Notes under the pieces: model-generated | Seen by the model: only the letters and a program-made list of their open reading frames with translations | Databases searched by the model: none | What the model was told of the DNA's origin: nothing | NCBI RefSeq assembly: GCF_006352475.1 | Contig: NZ_VCMZ01000001.1 | Span: 868,001 to 932,000 of the forward strand | DNA from: Acinetobacter pullicarnis | GTDB lineage: Bacteria > Pseudomonadota > Gammaproteobacteria > Pseudomonadales > Moraxellaceae | Reading direction: 5' to 3' | Length of the DNA: 64,000 nucleotides | Made by a program: the position numbers and the translations under genes | Shown: positions 1 through 8,825 of the stretch, one piece after another | Numbering within the stretch: the first letter of the stretch is position 1 | Layout of the letters: each line of letters starts with the position of its first letter

Positions 1-391
1 ATGGACCAATTTTACGTGCACCTTTTTCTTCGAGGAGCTTAATCATTTCGGCCACAGACGCAGTTGAGTTACCACCCGAACCACCTGCAATACCATAACG
101 CGGATTACCCGCAAGTTGTTCTGTTGTTAAGCCTGCTTGTTCAACAGCGGCCAATGCTGAGTTATAGGCATACATTGCACAAACGCCCATAAAACGTTTT
201 ACTTTACGGTCAATATGATCGAAATCTTGTTCTGCGGCTGCGCTGACATGGCTTTTAAAATTGAGCTCAGCATAGACTGGGTTGTGGTTTGTGCCAGAAA
301 TCCCGTTTTGCAAAGCGTGGGTCACATCTTCGAGTGAATTTCCTATACACGAGTTAATACCCATACCTGTAATAACAACACGACGAGTCAT
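1..391 (-). CDS. fabB: 3-oxoacyl-ACP synthase I (FabB), 5' part only
   Basis: This is the N-terminal 130 codons of a beta-ketoacyl-ACP synthase; the rest lies beyond position 1. Translation of the reverse strand begins MTRRVVITGMGINSCIG, the typical start of the KAS I/II thiolase fold, and continues through HIDRKVKRFMGVCAMYAYNS and GNPRYGIAGGSGGNS. The Arg-Phe-Met-Gly segment and the GGSGGNS turn favour FabB over FabF. The enzyme elongates acyl-ACP with malonyl-ACP in type II fatty acid synthesis. The ATG at 391-389 follows an AAGGA ribosome site about 7 bases upstream. The catalytic Cys and the two His residues are outside the window, so activity cannot be judged. It is not adjacent to the fabD-fabG-acpP group at 52.7 kb. 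Confidence 0.88.
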   Translation of the reverse strand, partial: MTRRVVITGMGINSCIGNSLEDVTHALQNGISGTNHNPVYAELNFKSHVSAAAEQDFDHIDRKVKRFMGVCAMYAYNSALAAVEQAGLTTEQLAGNPRYGIAGGSGGNSTASVAEMIKLLEEKGARKIGP

Positions 392-635
392 GCAAAGTCC
401 TTTAAATCGAATAGAAGAGAATGGAGTTGATTTAACCGTGTTTCGGTTATTGCTGCAATGGCGAAAAATATAGAAAGATTGTAATTGTACAGCGAAATTG
501 GCGATGCATCACATCTATAAAGTAACTTAAAACACTGTTGATTCATACAGATTGATCGTTCATCTCTCGATGATTTGATTCCAAAGTTTAGGTTTGGAAC
601 ATGATTTTAAGACTCAGACAATACGCTTGTATTGG

Positions 636-735
636 CTCTCCTTGAAAGGCATAGGTATCTACCGTATTGGTCTTAACGGACTGGTTTTATGCCCTCTCTT
701 TTCAAGGAGAGGGTAAGGGAGAGGTGCGCTGACCC
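636..735. repeat. Fragment of dispersed repeat downstream of DUF4132 paralogue 1
   Basis: The segment contains GGCATAGGTATCTAC (648-662), the inner terminal motif of the repeat family also found at about 4.75, 24.1 and 63.2 kb. It is flanked by facing arms reading CTCTCCTTGAAA and TTCAAGGAGAG. Its right end, up to GAGAGGTGCGCT, directly abuts the 3' end of the DUF4132 gene, and the same junction recurs at about 4925-4955 after the other paralogue. The rest of the 392-738 gap between fabB and this gene shows no convincing gene. Confidence 0.6.
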
Positions 736-738
736 CCA

Positions 739-3700
739 TCACCAAGGGGTCTTTTTCTCCCACTCAGGATCAAAGCCTGAGCAAGCATCGGCAATGGTCA
801 AATAGTCGGCATAGCTTTCTGCCAGTAAAATTGGAGGTACCGTATTGATTGCAATGGCGGTGTTATTCCAAGCGCGTTTGCCCGGACGTTCAAAGACCAA
901 TTCATACAGTACCGCTGGAATATTTTCCTCTGGCACATAGCTGCCACTAAAACTGATATGTACCTCTAGCCCAAGCTGCGCATAGGATTTGGTATAACGA
1001 TCAAAAGAACCACCATCTTCAATGGTCGCACGCTTATAGCCAAGTTTATTTGCCACACCACGCAGGGTGAAGGTATCGGTTAACCAACCTTTACGATCAT
1101 CAATCAGTTCTGCTTTGGTATCTGCAAGGCTTGGTAACTGATGGGTCATTTGCTCAAATAAGCATTTGACTTTGTAATCTTTAAAGTGAGCAAGCCATGC
1201 TGCCGCTTGTGCTGCGGTGACAAAAACTGCATGTGAAATTTGAATCTTGCTGTTCGGTTGCAACTCAATTTCATCATCGTCTAAATTGAGCAGGCTGCCA
1301 TCATCACTAGGGCGGAAATAGTGCAGTTCACCATTTTCCAAAACCTCTTGCCAAACCAAACGTTGAATCAAACGACGCATAATTGGATGTGCTGCGATAT
1401 ATTCTTGCCATTCAGCAACCGGCCATTGGCGTTGACTACACATTGCTTCATAAAGACGTAAGATTTGCAGGTCGATGACTTGCTTGAGTTCTTTTTTACT
1501 GTTGCTGAATGCAGCTTTAGCTTCTTTGACCAAGGCTTCATCATCGTTTTGACGGGCAGCACGCAAGGCTTTGATGACTTTGCCGTCTTCATTTTTCAGC
1601 ACAAAGCTATCTTTGTCATCGACATAAGCCGTGAGTACCCGAGCACCAAAGTCTAAGTTTAAAATGCCATGTTCATCTAAACCTGCCGTTGGAATGGTGC
1701 GATCTGCCAGTTCATCACTGCTCCAATGATTACGCTCAGCAATTTCAGCAACCAAGTTCTGCGCCAAACGTTGTACTGATGCGGTGCGATAACGCCGTGA
1801 TAGGCCTAATAGTAGTTGAATCACCAACGGATCATTACTGGAGGATAGGGCAGAAATCATCGCTTCAATTTGGGCACGGCGCTGATAATGCTGTTTCATA
1901 TAGTCTTGCAGTTGTTTAACTGCGTAACTTCCTTGGGCGGCACAGATAAATGCCAAGATCCCTTTACTTTTAATCGCGGAACCTAAGTAGGTGAGTAAAT
2001 GGGCACGTTTGATTTCTTCATGGGCTTGTTCAAGGGTAAAATTGGCATATTCAGCATAGATACTTGGGTAGCGTTGGAACCATTGTTGATAGGACTTGAG
2101 CCGTGCTGGTGCCTCTTTAATTGCAAGGTCTGTGGCCTGTGCTAAGCTCGGGCTCAGCGTATCGTGCTGAATAAAGCTTTGTAAGATGTGATGAGCCAAC
2201 TGTTGCTGACTTTTCTCACTGAGTAGCCCGATATAACGCAGCAGCAGTTGATTGGCTTTCGGCTCTTTGAGTTTCTCAGCGAGCACGACCCACCATTGAA
2301 TAATTTGTGGATTGACCGCTTTACCATTTTGCCAAGTTGCTGCTGGTAAAAGATTGAGATCAAACCATGCGAGACTGGTGGATGGTTTGGCTTTGAGGCC
2401 TTGCTCAGCTTCTTTGAGTAGACGTGGGGCAGACAAGTAGGCATCAATATTTTGTCCCAATTGTTCCAATGCCGTCAGTAAGGCCGCACGTACCACTTCT
2501 TTTTTCTCTTTGGCCAAGACCTTGTTGAGCGCTGCGACCGCGTCTGGATGTTGTAAACGAGCCAGCCATTCAATCGCAGTCACCCGAATTTCTTGTTTAC
2601 CCGAATTGAGTGCTTCAATGGTACGCAGATGAATATCTGGCAGATGATGCAGTGTTTCCTGTGCAGAGAGACGCAATCGTTTATTTTCACCCAGTGCAAA
2701 TTCCAATAAACGTGGAATAAATTGTGGTGGCAAGCTTGGGAATTGCTGAAGAATCTCAATGGCTTTATCGTCTTTAAAATAGCGATACTTATTGGATTCT
2801 AAAGAGGGGCTTAAGCCCAAAGCTTCCGTGAGTAGTACGGTGTTTTCAGCAAAGAAGGGCCAGATTTTTTCCGCACCTTCAATATAGTCATTCAGGTCGT
2901 TCCATTGATTAAACAGTAAGCCATAGGCAACCAGACGTTCAGGATCAGTGTAGTTACAACGTTTGAGCGCTTCGGATAAATGGCGCAGTTCGAGATCGGC
3001 ATAGTGTTCTGGCTTGAGTTTGCTCATGAGCAATGGCCAATGCAGGTGATTTTTCCCACTCAGCGCTTGTAAGCGTAAGGCGTGAAGTAGCCCGAACTCA
3101 GGTAGATTTTTCAGCAGACCTTGATGACTGATGATTTGATCATGATTGGGAAATATTTTTAACTCTGCTTCACCATTTAAATAGGGCACGACGCTGTTTA
3201 AAATTGCTGGGGTTATTTTTTTTAGTTTTTTCAGATTGCTATTGGCCCAATCGTGTTTGTAGTCTCGGTGCTTATTTTCTTCAATTTCATTTGCCGCAGC
3301 GAGTTTGGCTTTGTCCAAGATCTGTTGGAAATTGTCCAAGATCACCGCTGTAAAGCTGCTCGGGAGTTTAGTTTCGAGCAATGGGGGAAGTACAGGAATG
3401 TCGAGTTGAGCGTGCTGTTCTGTTGGGGCAACGGACTGTAAACGTTGCATGGCCGTGAGAATGGTCTGTTGCACTGATTTTTGTTTTTCTACAGCATATG
3501 CCTGTTCTAAGTATTCGAGGCTGTTGGGGAAAAATAGTGCCAATAGTTCAGCGGCAGAACCGCGTTCCTTGCTCGCACCCTGTTGTAACAACAGCGTTAA
3601 ATGTTGTAGGGCATCTGGTTCTGGTAGCTTACTCAAGAAACTGATGGCAGCTTCACGCACTTTTTTTGACTTGCTCACCGTGAGTTGCACAATTAATTGG

Positions 3701-4482
3701 GAAAGTTGCAGTAGCAGTGCAGGCTGTTTCGTTAAAAAATCAAGGAACTTGATTTGTGCATCAATGCTTAAGTGAGGAATAAGCTGTTCTAGCTGCGGCA
3801 GATGTTCTGTAAGATAGCTTGTCGTATCTGATAGGCTATAAATCAGGTCGAGTTCGTCGGAGTAATAACTGGGAACAGATTGGCGTTCAAACAGAAAAGC
3901 AATTAAATGCGCCCCTTGACCAGCCTCATCTGCCTCTAACAAGGCTTCAAGTTTGGCCAGACTCCAATGTTCAACCACCGCTTGACGATGTTGTTGTTCA
4001 CATAAGCCAAGATTAGTAAAGGTCGTCACCAAGCCATCAAGTACCACATAGTGAAACCAATGCGGTAACACTGGATATAAATGTGCGAGATTTTGCTGTT
4101 TGGTCACAGCAGCGAAAAACTGCCCCAAACGAATAATTTGTTCCGCAGTCAGTAACTCAAACAGCTTTTCATACAGATCTTTTCGTGCAGTTTTTGCATC
4201 TTTGGCCAAGCTTTCTTGGGCTGGGCTAATTTTTGCTTGTCCCCAAAAATTAACATAGGTTCCTGGTTTATTGAGCAACACCAAGGCTTTGTCATCGGTA
4301 CGCTGATTGAGTGTTAACAAAATTTCAGTATGGTCACCGACTAAGACAAAGGCCATACTTTCGACAGCCAGCTGCGGATCAATTTCTGCCAATGGCAGGA
4401 TGATGGTTTCAAGTAATGCGGTCAGTTGGTTTGGGTATGGCGACATTAGGGCTTGAATCGGTGCAAAAACTGCTTTTGACAT
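739..4482 (-). CDS. DUF4132 / HEAT-repeat protein, paralogue 1 (YehI-like)
   Basis: A 1247-residue soluble protein with no signal peptide or membrane segment. Two stretches look like HEAT/armadillo repeats: about residues 230-340 (LTVSKSKKVREAAISFLSKL) and about 590-700 (LRLSAQETLHHLPDI, EIRVTAIEWLARLQHPDA). The C-terminal third contains the DUF4132 signature (ADRTIPTAGLDEHGILNLDFG). E. coli YehI/MolR-type proteins are the family relatives; no biochemical role is established. Start: ATG at 4482 with AAGGA six bases upstream, matching its tandem paralogue at 4965-8708, which has exactly the same length. It is the last gene of the MoxR-VWA operon but sits 482 bp behind its neighbour with a repeat in between, so it may be less tightly co-expressed. 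A scaffold or substrate-adaptor role for the ATPase complex is inference. Confidence 0.8.
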   Translation of the reverse strand: MSKAVFAPIQALMSPYPNQLTALLETIILPLAEIDPQLAVESMAFVLVGDHTEILLTLNQRTDDKALVLLNKPGTYVNFWGQAKISPAQESLAKDAKTARKDLYEKLFELLTAEQIIRLGQFFAAVTKQQNLAHLYPVLPHWFHYVVLDGLVTTFTNLGLCEQQHRQAVVEHWSLAKLEALLEADEAGQGAHLIAFLFERQSVPSYYSDELDLIYSLSDTTSYLTEHLPQLEQLIPHLSIDAQIKFLDFLTKQPALLLQLSQLIVQLTVSKSKKVREAAISFLSKLPEPDALQHLTLLLQQGASKERGSAAELLALFFPNSLEYLEQAYAVEKQKSVQQTILTAMQRLQSVAPTEQHAQLDIPVLPPLLETKLPSSFTAVILDNFQQILDKAKLAAANEIEENKHRDYKHDWANSNLKKLKKITPAILNSVVPYLNGEAELKIFPNHDQIISHQGLLKNLPEFGLLHALRLQALSGKNHLHWPLLMSKLKPEHYADLELRHLSEALKRCNYTDPERLVAYGLLFNQWNDLNDYIEGAEKIWPFFAENTVLLTEALGLSPSLESNKYRYFKDDKAIEILQQFPSLPPQFIPRLLEFALGENKRLRLSAQETLHHLPDIHLRTIEALNSGKQEIRVTAIEWLARLQHPDAVAALNKVLAKEKKEVVRAALLTALEQLGQNIDAYLSAPRLLKEAEQGLKAKPSTSLAWFDLNLLPAATWQNGKAVNPQIIQWWVVLAEKLKEPKANQLLLRYIGLLSEKSQQQLAHHILQSFIQHDTLSPSLAQATDLAIKEAPARLKSYQQWFQRYPSIYAEYANFTLEQAHEEIKRAHLLTYLGSAIKSKGILAFICAAQGSYAVKQLQDYMKQHYQRRAQIEAMISALSSSNDPLVIQLLLGLSRRYRTASVQRLAQNLVAEIAERNHWSSDELADRTIPTAGLDEHGILNLDFGARVLTAYVDDKDSFVLKNEDGKVIKALRAARQNDDEALVKEAKAAFSNSKKELKQVIDLQILRLYEAMCSQRQWPVAEWQEYIAAHPIMRRLIQRLVWQEVLENGELHYFRPSDDGSLLNLDDDEIELQPNSKIQISHAVFVTAAQAAAWLAHFKDYKVKCLFEQMTHQLPSLADTKAELIDDRKGWLTDTFTLRGVANKLGYKRATIEDGGSFDRYTKSYAQLGLEVHISFSGSYVPEENIPAVLYELVFERPGKRAWNNTAIAINTVPPILLAESYADYLTIADACSGFDPEWEKKTPW

Positions 4483-4749
4483 GGACTTTCCTTGGCTGAT
4501 GACAGCATCAGGTGCAATGCGATCGATTTCGGCATGGTCACAGATGAGCGTATATTAAATAATACGCATTTTTTAAAAAACCACCAGATATACAATTGCT
4601 TAGTACGACAGTATTTGTCTCTTGATTACATATTTGGGCTTAGGGTGAGGGCATCCGCTTTTATCCTTCATCTTTCGAGGAGCGGGCTAGGGAGGGGGGC
4701 GCTTTTCTGGTTCTACTATGGACAGTGGAACGAGGAAGATTTCAGCAAC

Positions 4750-4957
4750 ACCAAATCTCCCCTAGCCCCTCTTTTCCAAAGAGGGGAACTTCCATTAAAT
4801 ATCATATTGAGTTTGATACACAACGCTCCTTCCTTAGAAAAATGGATGAGCAGCGTTGCTGCGCAAGGATGGATTGCTTTGAATCGTAATCCATATATCA
4901 AAAGATGTGTAGATACCTATGCCTTTCAAGGAGCGGGCAAGGGAGAGGTGCGCTAAG
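4750..4957 (+). repeat. Partial copy of the MITE-like dispersed repeat
   Basis: This matches the distal half of the full repeats at 24.1 kb (same orientation) and 63.2 kb (opposite orientation). Shared blocks are AAATCTCCCCTAGCCCCTCT, ACAACGCTCCTTCCTTAGAAAAA, GATGGATTGCTTTGAATCGTAA and TCAAAAGATGTGTAGATACC (the first, second and third are quoted in part only). The ORFs reading through it are by-products of the repeat. It fills most of the 482-bp gap between the two DUF4132 genes. The remaining 4483-4750 stretch keeps sequence homologous to the region upstream of paralogue 2 and is otherwise featureless. Confidence 0.75.
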
Positions 4958-4964
4958 CCCCCCA

Positions 4965-7900
4965 TCACCAAGGCGTCTTTTTCTCCCATTCTGGATCAAA
5001 GCCTGAGCAAGCATCGGCAATAGCTAAATAGTCCGCATAGCTTTCTGCCAGTAAAATTGGTGGTACTTCACTGATCTCGATGGCACTGTTTTCCCAATAA
5101 CGACGACCCGGACGTTCAAAGATCAATTCATAGAGTACCGCAGGTAGATTTTCTTCTGGAACATAGCTGCCACTAAAGCTGATATGCACATCTAGGCCAA
5201 GCTGTGGATAGGATTTGGTGTAGCGGTCAAAGGAACCGGCATCTTCAATCGCTGCACGTTTATAACCGAGTTTAGTTACCACACCACGCAGGGTGAAGGT
5301 GTCGGTTAACCAACCTTTACGATCATCAATCAGTTCTGCTTTGGCATCTGCAACGCTTGGCAAGCCATGAGTCATTTGCTCAAATAAGAATTTGACTTTG
5401 TAATCTTTAAAGTGGACGAGCCATGCTGCCGCTTGTTCTGCGGTGACAAAGACGCGATGTGAGACTTGAATTTTACTGTTCGGCTGCAGTTCAATTTCAT
5501 CATCTTCTAAATTGAGCAGGCTGCCGTCATCGCTTGGACGGAAATGTTGCAGTTCACCATTTTCAAGCACTTCTTGCCAAACCAAACGCTGAATTAGACG
5601 ACGCATGATCGGATGTGCCGCAATATATTCTTGCCATTCGGCAACGGGCCATTGACGTTGACTACACATCGCTTCATAGAGACGTAAGATTTGCAGGTCG
5701 ATAACTTGTTTAAGCTCTTTTTTACTGTTGCTGAACGCAGCTTTGGCTTCTTTGACCAAAGCTTCATCATCACTTTGACGCGCAGCAGGCAAGGCTTTAA
5801 TCACTTTGCCATCTTCATTTTTCAGTACAAATTTATCTTTGTCATCAACATAAGCCGTCAGTACCCGAGCACCAAAGTCTAAGCTTAAAATGCCATGTTC
5901 ATCTAAGCCCGCAGTTGGAATGGTCCGATCCGCCAGTTCATCGCTGCTCCATTGATTACGTTCTGCAATTTCAGCAACCAAACTATGCGCCAAGCTTTGT
6001 ACTGATGCGGTGCGATAACGTCGTGATAGGCCTAAAAGGAGTTGAATCACCAATGGATCATTACTTAAGGACAATGCCGAAATCATGGCTTCGATTTGGG
6101 CACGGCGCTGATAATGCTTTTTCATGTAGTCTTGCAATTGCTTCACCGCTTGACTGCCTTGCACACTGCTAATGAGCGCCAACATGCCTTTGCTTTTAAT
6201 TGCAGAGCCTAAGTAGGTGGCCAGATGTTCGCGTTTGATCTCTTCAATAATTTGCTCAAGCGTGGCATTGGCATATTCACCATAATATTCAGGATTACGT
6301 TTGTACCAATTTTGGTAGTTCTGCAATCGTGAGGGTGCGCCTTGGACGGCAAGTGCGGTGGCTTCTTCTAAGGTTGGGCCACGACTATCCTGGTGAATAA
6401 AGCTTTGTAAAATATGATTGGCCAACTGTTGCTGACTTTTTTCACTGAGTAAGCCCATATAACGCAGCAGTAATTGATTGGCTTTCGGGTCTTTGAGTTT
6501 CTCCGCCAAAATCACCCACCACTGGATAATCTGTGGATTGACGGCTTTGCCATTTTGCCAAGTCACTGCCGGTAAGCTGCTCAGATCAAACCAAGTGAAG
6601 CTGGTAGAGCGTTTGGCTTTTAGGCCTTGTTCGGCTTCTTTGAGCAACACTGTGGCAGACAAATAGGCGCTAATGTCTTGCCCCAATTGTTCCAATGCCG
6701 TGAGGATCGCAGCACGGACAATTTCTTTTTTCTCTTTGGCCAACAAACTATTTAGGGCAGGCACTGCATCTGAATGTTGTAAACGTGCCAACCATTCAAT
6801 TGCAGTAATTCGAATTTCTTGTTTGCCCGAAGCCAAGGCTTCGATCGCACGCAATTGAATATCAGGCAGATGATGTAGCGTTTCCTGTGCAGAAAGACGT
6901 AGACGTTTATTTTCGCCTAATGCAAATTCGAGTAAACGTGGAATGAACTGCTGCGGTAGGCTTGGGAATTTGTTGATGATGCTAATTGCTTTATCATCAT
7001 GGAAATTACGATAACTATTGACCGCCAAAGATGGGCTCAGACCAAATGCTTCGGTTAAAAATGCCATGTTTTCTGCAAAAAATGGCCAAATTTTTTCATC
7101 ATCTTGAATATAGTCGCCAAGATCGGTCCAATTGTCTTGCAGTAAACCTTCAGCAACAATACGTTCAGGGTCTTTATAATCACAAAGCTTCAAGGCTTCA
7201 ACCAAGTGACGCAGCTCTAAATTGACATATTGCTCAGGTTTGAGACGATCAAACAGCGACGGCCAATGCATATAGTGACGCGCACCAAGACGCTGTAAAC
7301 GCAAGGCGTGTAGCAGACCAAACTCAGGTAAATTCTTTAAGCTGTTCTTATGGCTAATGATTTGATCATCATATTCAAAATGTTTTAAGTCCTTGGTCCC
7401 ATTTAAATAAGCCACCACAGCTTTTAATGATTCAGGCTTGATTTTTTGCAGTTTTTTTAGGTTTTGATTGGCCCAGTGATATTTATAATCTCGGGTTTTA
7501 TTTTCTTCGGTCTCATCTGCTGCAGCTTGTGTGGCCTTGGCCAAGACTTGTTGATAGTTATCTAAAATCACTGCAGTAAAACTTTCTGGAATCGTGGTTT
7601 CAAGCAGTGGACTGAAAGGCGGAATATCAAGTTGAACCTGCTGTTGTGCGGGATCAATCGATTGTAAACGTTGGATAGCAGTCAAAATAATCTGTTGTAC
7701 CGACTTTTGTTTTTCTGCTGCATAGGCCTGTTCTAAACATTCGATACTGCTTGGGAAGAGACGTGCCAACAGTTCCGCAGCAAAACCACGTTCTTTGCTG
7801 AGGCCATTTTGCAAGCATGCGGTTAAATGCTGTAGTGCATCTGATTCAGGCAGACTGCCTAAAAAGCTGGTGGCCGCTTCACGAATGGTTTTGGATTTAC

Positions 7901-8708
7901 TGACTGAAAGTGCGACCACCAGTTGTGCTAAAGCGGGCAGGAGCGCTTCTTTGCCTTTGAGATAGTCTAGGAATTTATCTTGTGCATCAATGCTTAAGCT
8001 TTGGATGACCTGTGGGCGCTGAACCAAATGTTCAGCAATATAGCTGGCACTGTCTGGTAATTTAAAGATCAAATCCAGTTCATCCGAGCAATAACTCGGT
8101 ACCGATTGACGCTCAAACAGAAAGCCAAGTAAATGGGCCGATTGACCAACTTCGTCTGCTTCTAGCAATGCTGCAAGTTTGGCGAGGCTCCAATGTTGAC
8201 GCATGGCTTTTTGATGGTCTTTTTCACTAAAACCGAGATTTTTAAAACTGGTGATCAAGCCATCAATCACCACATAGTGGAACCATTGTGGCAGCACGGG
8301 ATATAAATAGTCGAGATTACGCTGTTTGGTCGCGGCTGCTAAGAACTGACCGAAACGAATAATCTGTTCAGGCTCAAGCAGTTCAAACAATTGTTCATAG
8401 AGTTCTTTACGCGCTTTTTGCGATTGATTGGCCAGTTTTTCTTGGGCTTTGCTAATATCAGCCTGAGCCCAATAGTAGCGATAAGTACCCGGTTTGGCTA
8501 AAAGTGCCAAGGCTTTGTCATCGGCTTGCTGATCGAGGGTAAATAAGATCTCGGCATGACTGCCATCGAGAATAAAGGCCATGCTTTGCACCGCCAATTG
8601 CGGATCAATTTCTGCCAACGGCACAATAATGGTTTCGAGTAATGCCGTCACGCGTGTCGGAGAGCGGGAGATTAAGGCTTGAATCGGTGCAAAAACGGGT
8701 TTAGACAT
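4965..8708 (-). CDS. DUF4132 / HEAT-repeat protein, paralogue 2 (YehI-like)
   Basis: This is the operon-proximal copy of the tandem DUF4132 pair. I place the start at the ATG at 8708 (MSKPVFAPIQ): AAGGA lies six bases upstream, the spacing equals that of paralogue 1, and the length becomes exactly 1247 aa. An upstream in-frame ATG (8714) and an open frame to 8810 exist but have no paralogue support. Domain layout: N-terminal alpha-helical region, HEAT-like repeats near residues 230-340 and 590-700, and the DUF4132 core with ADRTIPTAGLDEHGIL. The C-terminal third is far more conserved with paralogue 1 than the N-terminal half, including a nearly unchanged run from DDEALVKEAK to LENGEL. The gene follows the SWIM protein after 117 bp. 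Function unknown; likely a partner of the MoxR/VWA machinery. Confidence 0.82.
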   Translation of the reverse strand: MSKPVFAPIQALISRSPTRVTALLETIIVPLAEIDPQLAVQSMAFILDGSHAEILFTLDQQADDKALALLAKPGTYRYYWAQADISKAQEKLANQSQKARKELYEQLFELLEPEQIIRFGQFLAAATKQRNLDYLYPVLPQWFHYVVIDGLITSFKNLGFSEKDHQKAMRQHWSLAKLAALLEADEVGQSAHLLGFLFERQSVPSYCSDELDLIFKLPDSASYIAEHLVQRPQVIQSLSIDAQDKFLDYLKGKEALLPALAQLVVALSVSKSKTIREAATSFLGSLPESDALQHLTACLQNGLSKERGFAAELLARLFPSSIECLEQAYAAEKQKSVQQIILTAIQRLQSIDPAQQQVQLDIPPFSPLLETTIPESFTAVILDNYQQVLAKATQAAADETEENKTRDYKYHWANQNLKKLQKIKPESLKAVVAYLNGTKDLKHFEYDDQIISHKNSLKNLPEFGLLHALRLQRLGARHYMHWPSLFDRLKPEQYVNLELRHLVEALKLCDYKDPERIVAEGLLQDNWTDLGDYIQDDEKIWPFFAENMAFLTEAFGLSPSLAVNSYRNFHDDKAISIINKFPSLPQQFIPRLLEFALGENKRLRLSAQETLHHLPDIQLRAIEALASGKQEIRITAIEWLARLQHSDAVPALNSLLAKEKKEIVRAAILTALEQLGQDISAYLSATVLLKEAEQGLKAKRSTSFTWFDLSSLPAVTWQNGKAVNPQIIQWWVILAEKLKDPKANQLLLRYMGLLSEKSQQQLANHILQSFIHQDSRGPTLEEATALAVQGAPSRLQNYQNWYKRNPEYYGEYANATLEQIIEEIKREHLATYLGSAIKSKGMLALISSVQGSQAVKQLQDYMKKHYQRRAQIEAMISALSLSNDPLVIQLLLGLSRRYRTASVQSLAHSLVAEIAERNQWSSDELADRTIPTAGLDEHGILSLDFGARVLTAYVDDKDKFVLKNEDGKVIKALPAARQSDDEALVKEAKAAFSNSKKELKQVIDLQILRLYEAMCSQRQWPVAEWQEYIAAHPIMRRLIQRLVWQEVLENGELQHFRPSDDGSLLNLEDDEIELQPNSKIQVSHRVFVTAEQAAAWLVHFKDYKVKFLFEQMTHGLPSVADAKAELIDDRKGWLTDTFTLRGVVTKLGYKRAAIEDAGSFDRYTKSYPQLGLDVHISFSGSYVPEENLPAVLYELIFERPGRRYWENSAIEISEVPPILLAESYADYLAIADACSGFDPEWEKKTPW

Positions 8709-8825
8709 GGACATTCCTTGACTGATGACATAATCACGCACACTGCGAGAGATCATGGCGCAATGAGAGATAAGCTGGTTTAAAATAATACGCATTTTTT
8801 TATAAAACACTAGATTTCCAACGCT

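Noticed and set aside
1465..1919. Plus-strand ORFs opposite the DUF4132, SWIM and DUF5682 genes
   Set aside because: They are antisense shadows of well-supported genes with no ribosome sites and no recognisable domains.
4492..4956. A 154-codon plus-strand ORF between the DUF4132 genes
   Set aside because: Its sequence is mostly the dispersed repeat, it has no ribosome site, and parts recur in other frames in the other repeat copies.
8709..8810. N-terminal 34-residue extension of DUF4132 paralogue 2
   Set aside because: Absent from paralogue 1, no ribosome site at 8810, and the AAGGA site fits the ATG at 8708.
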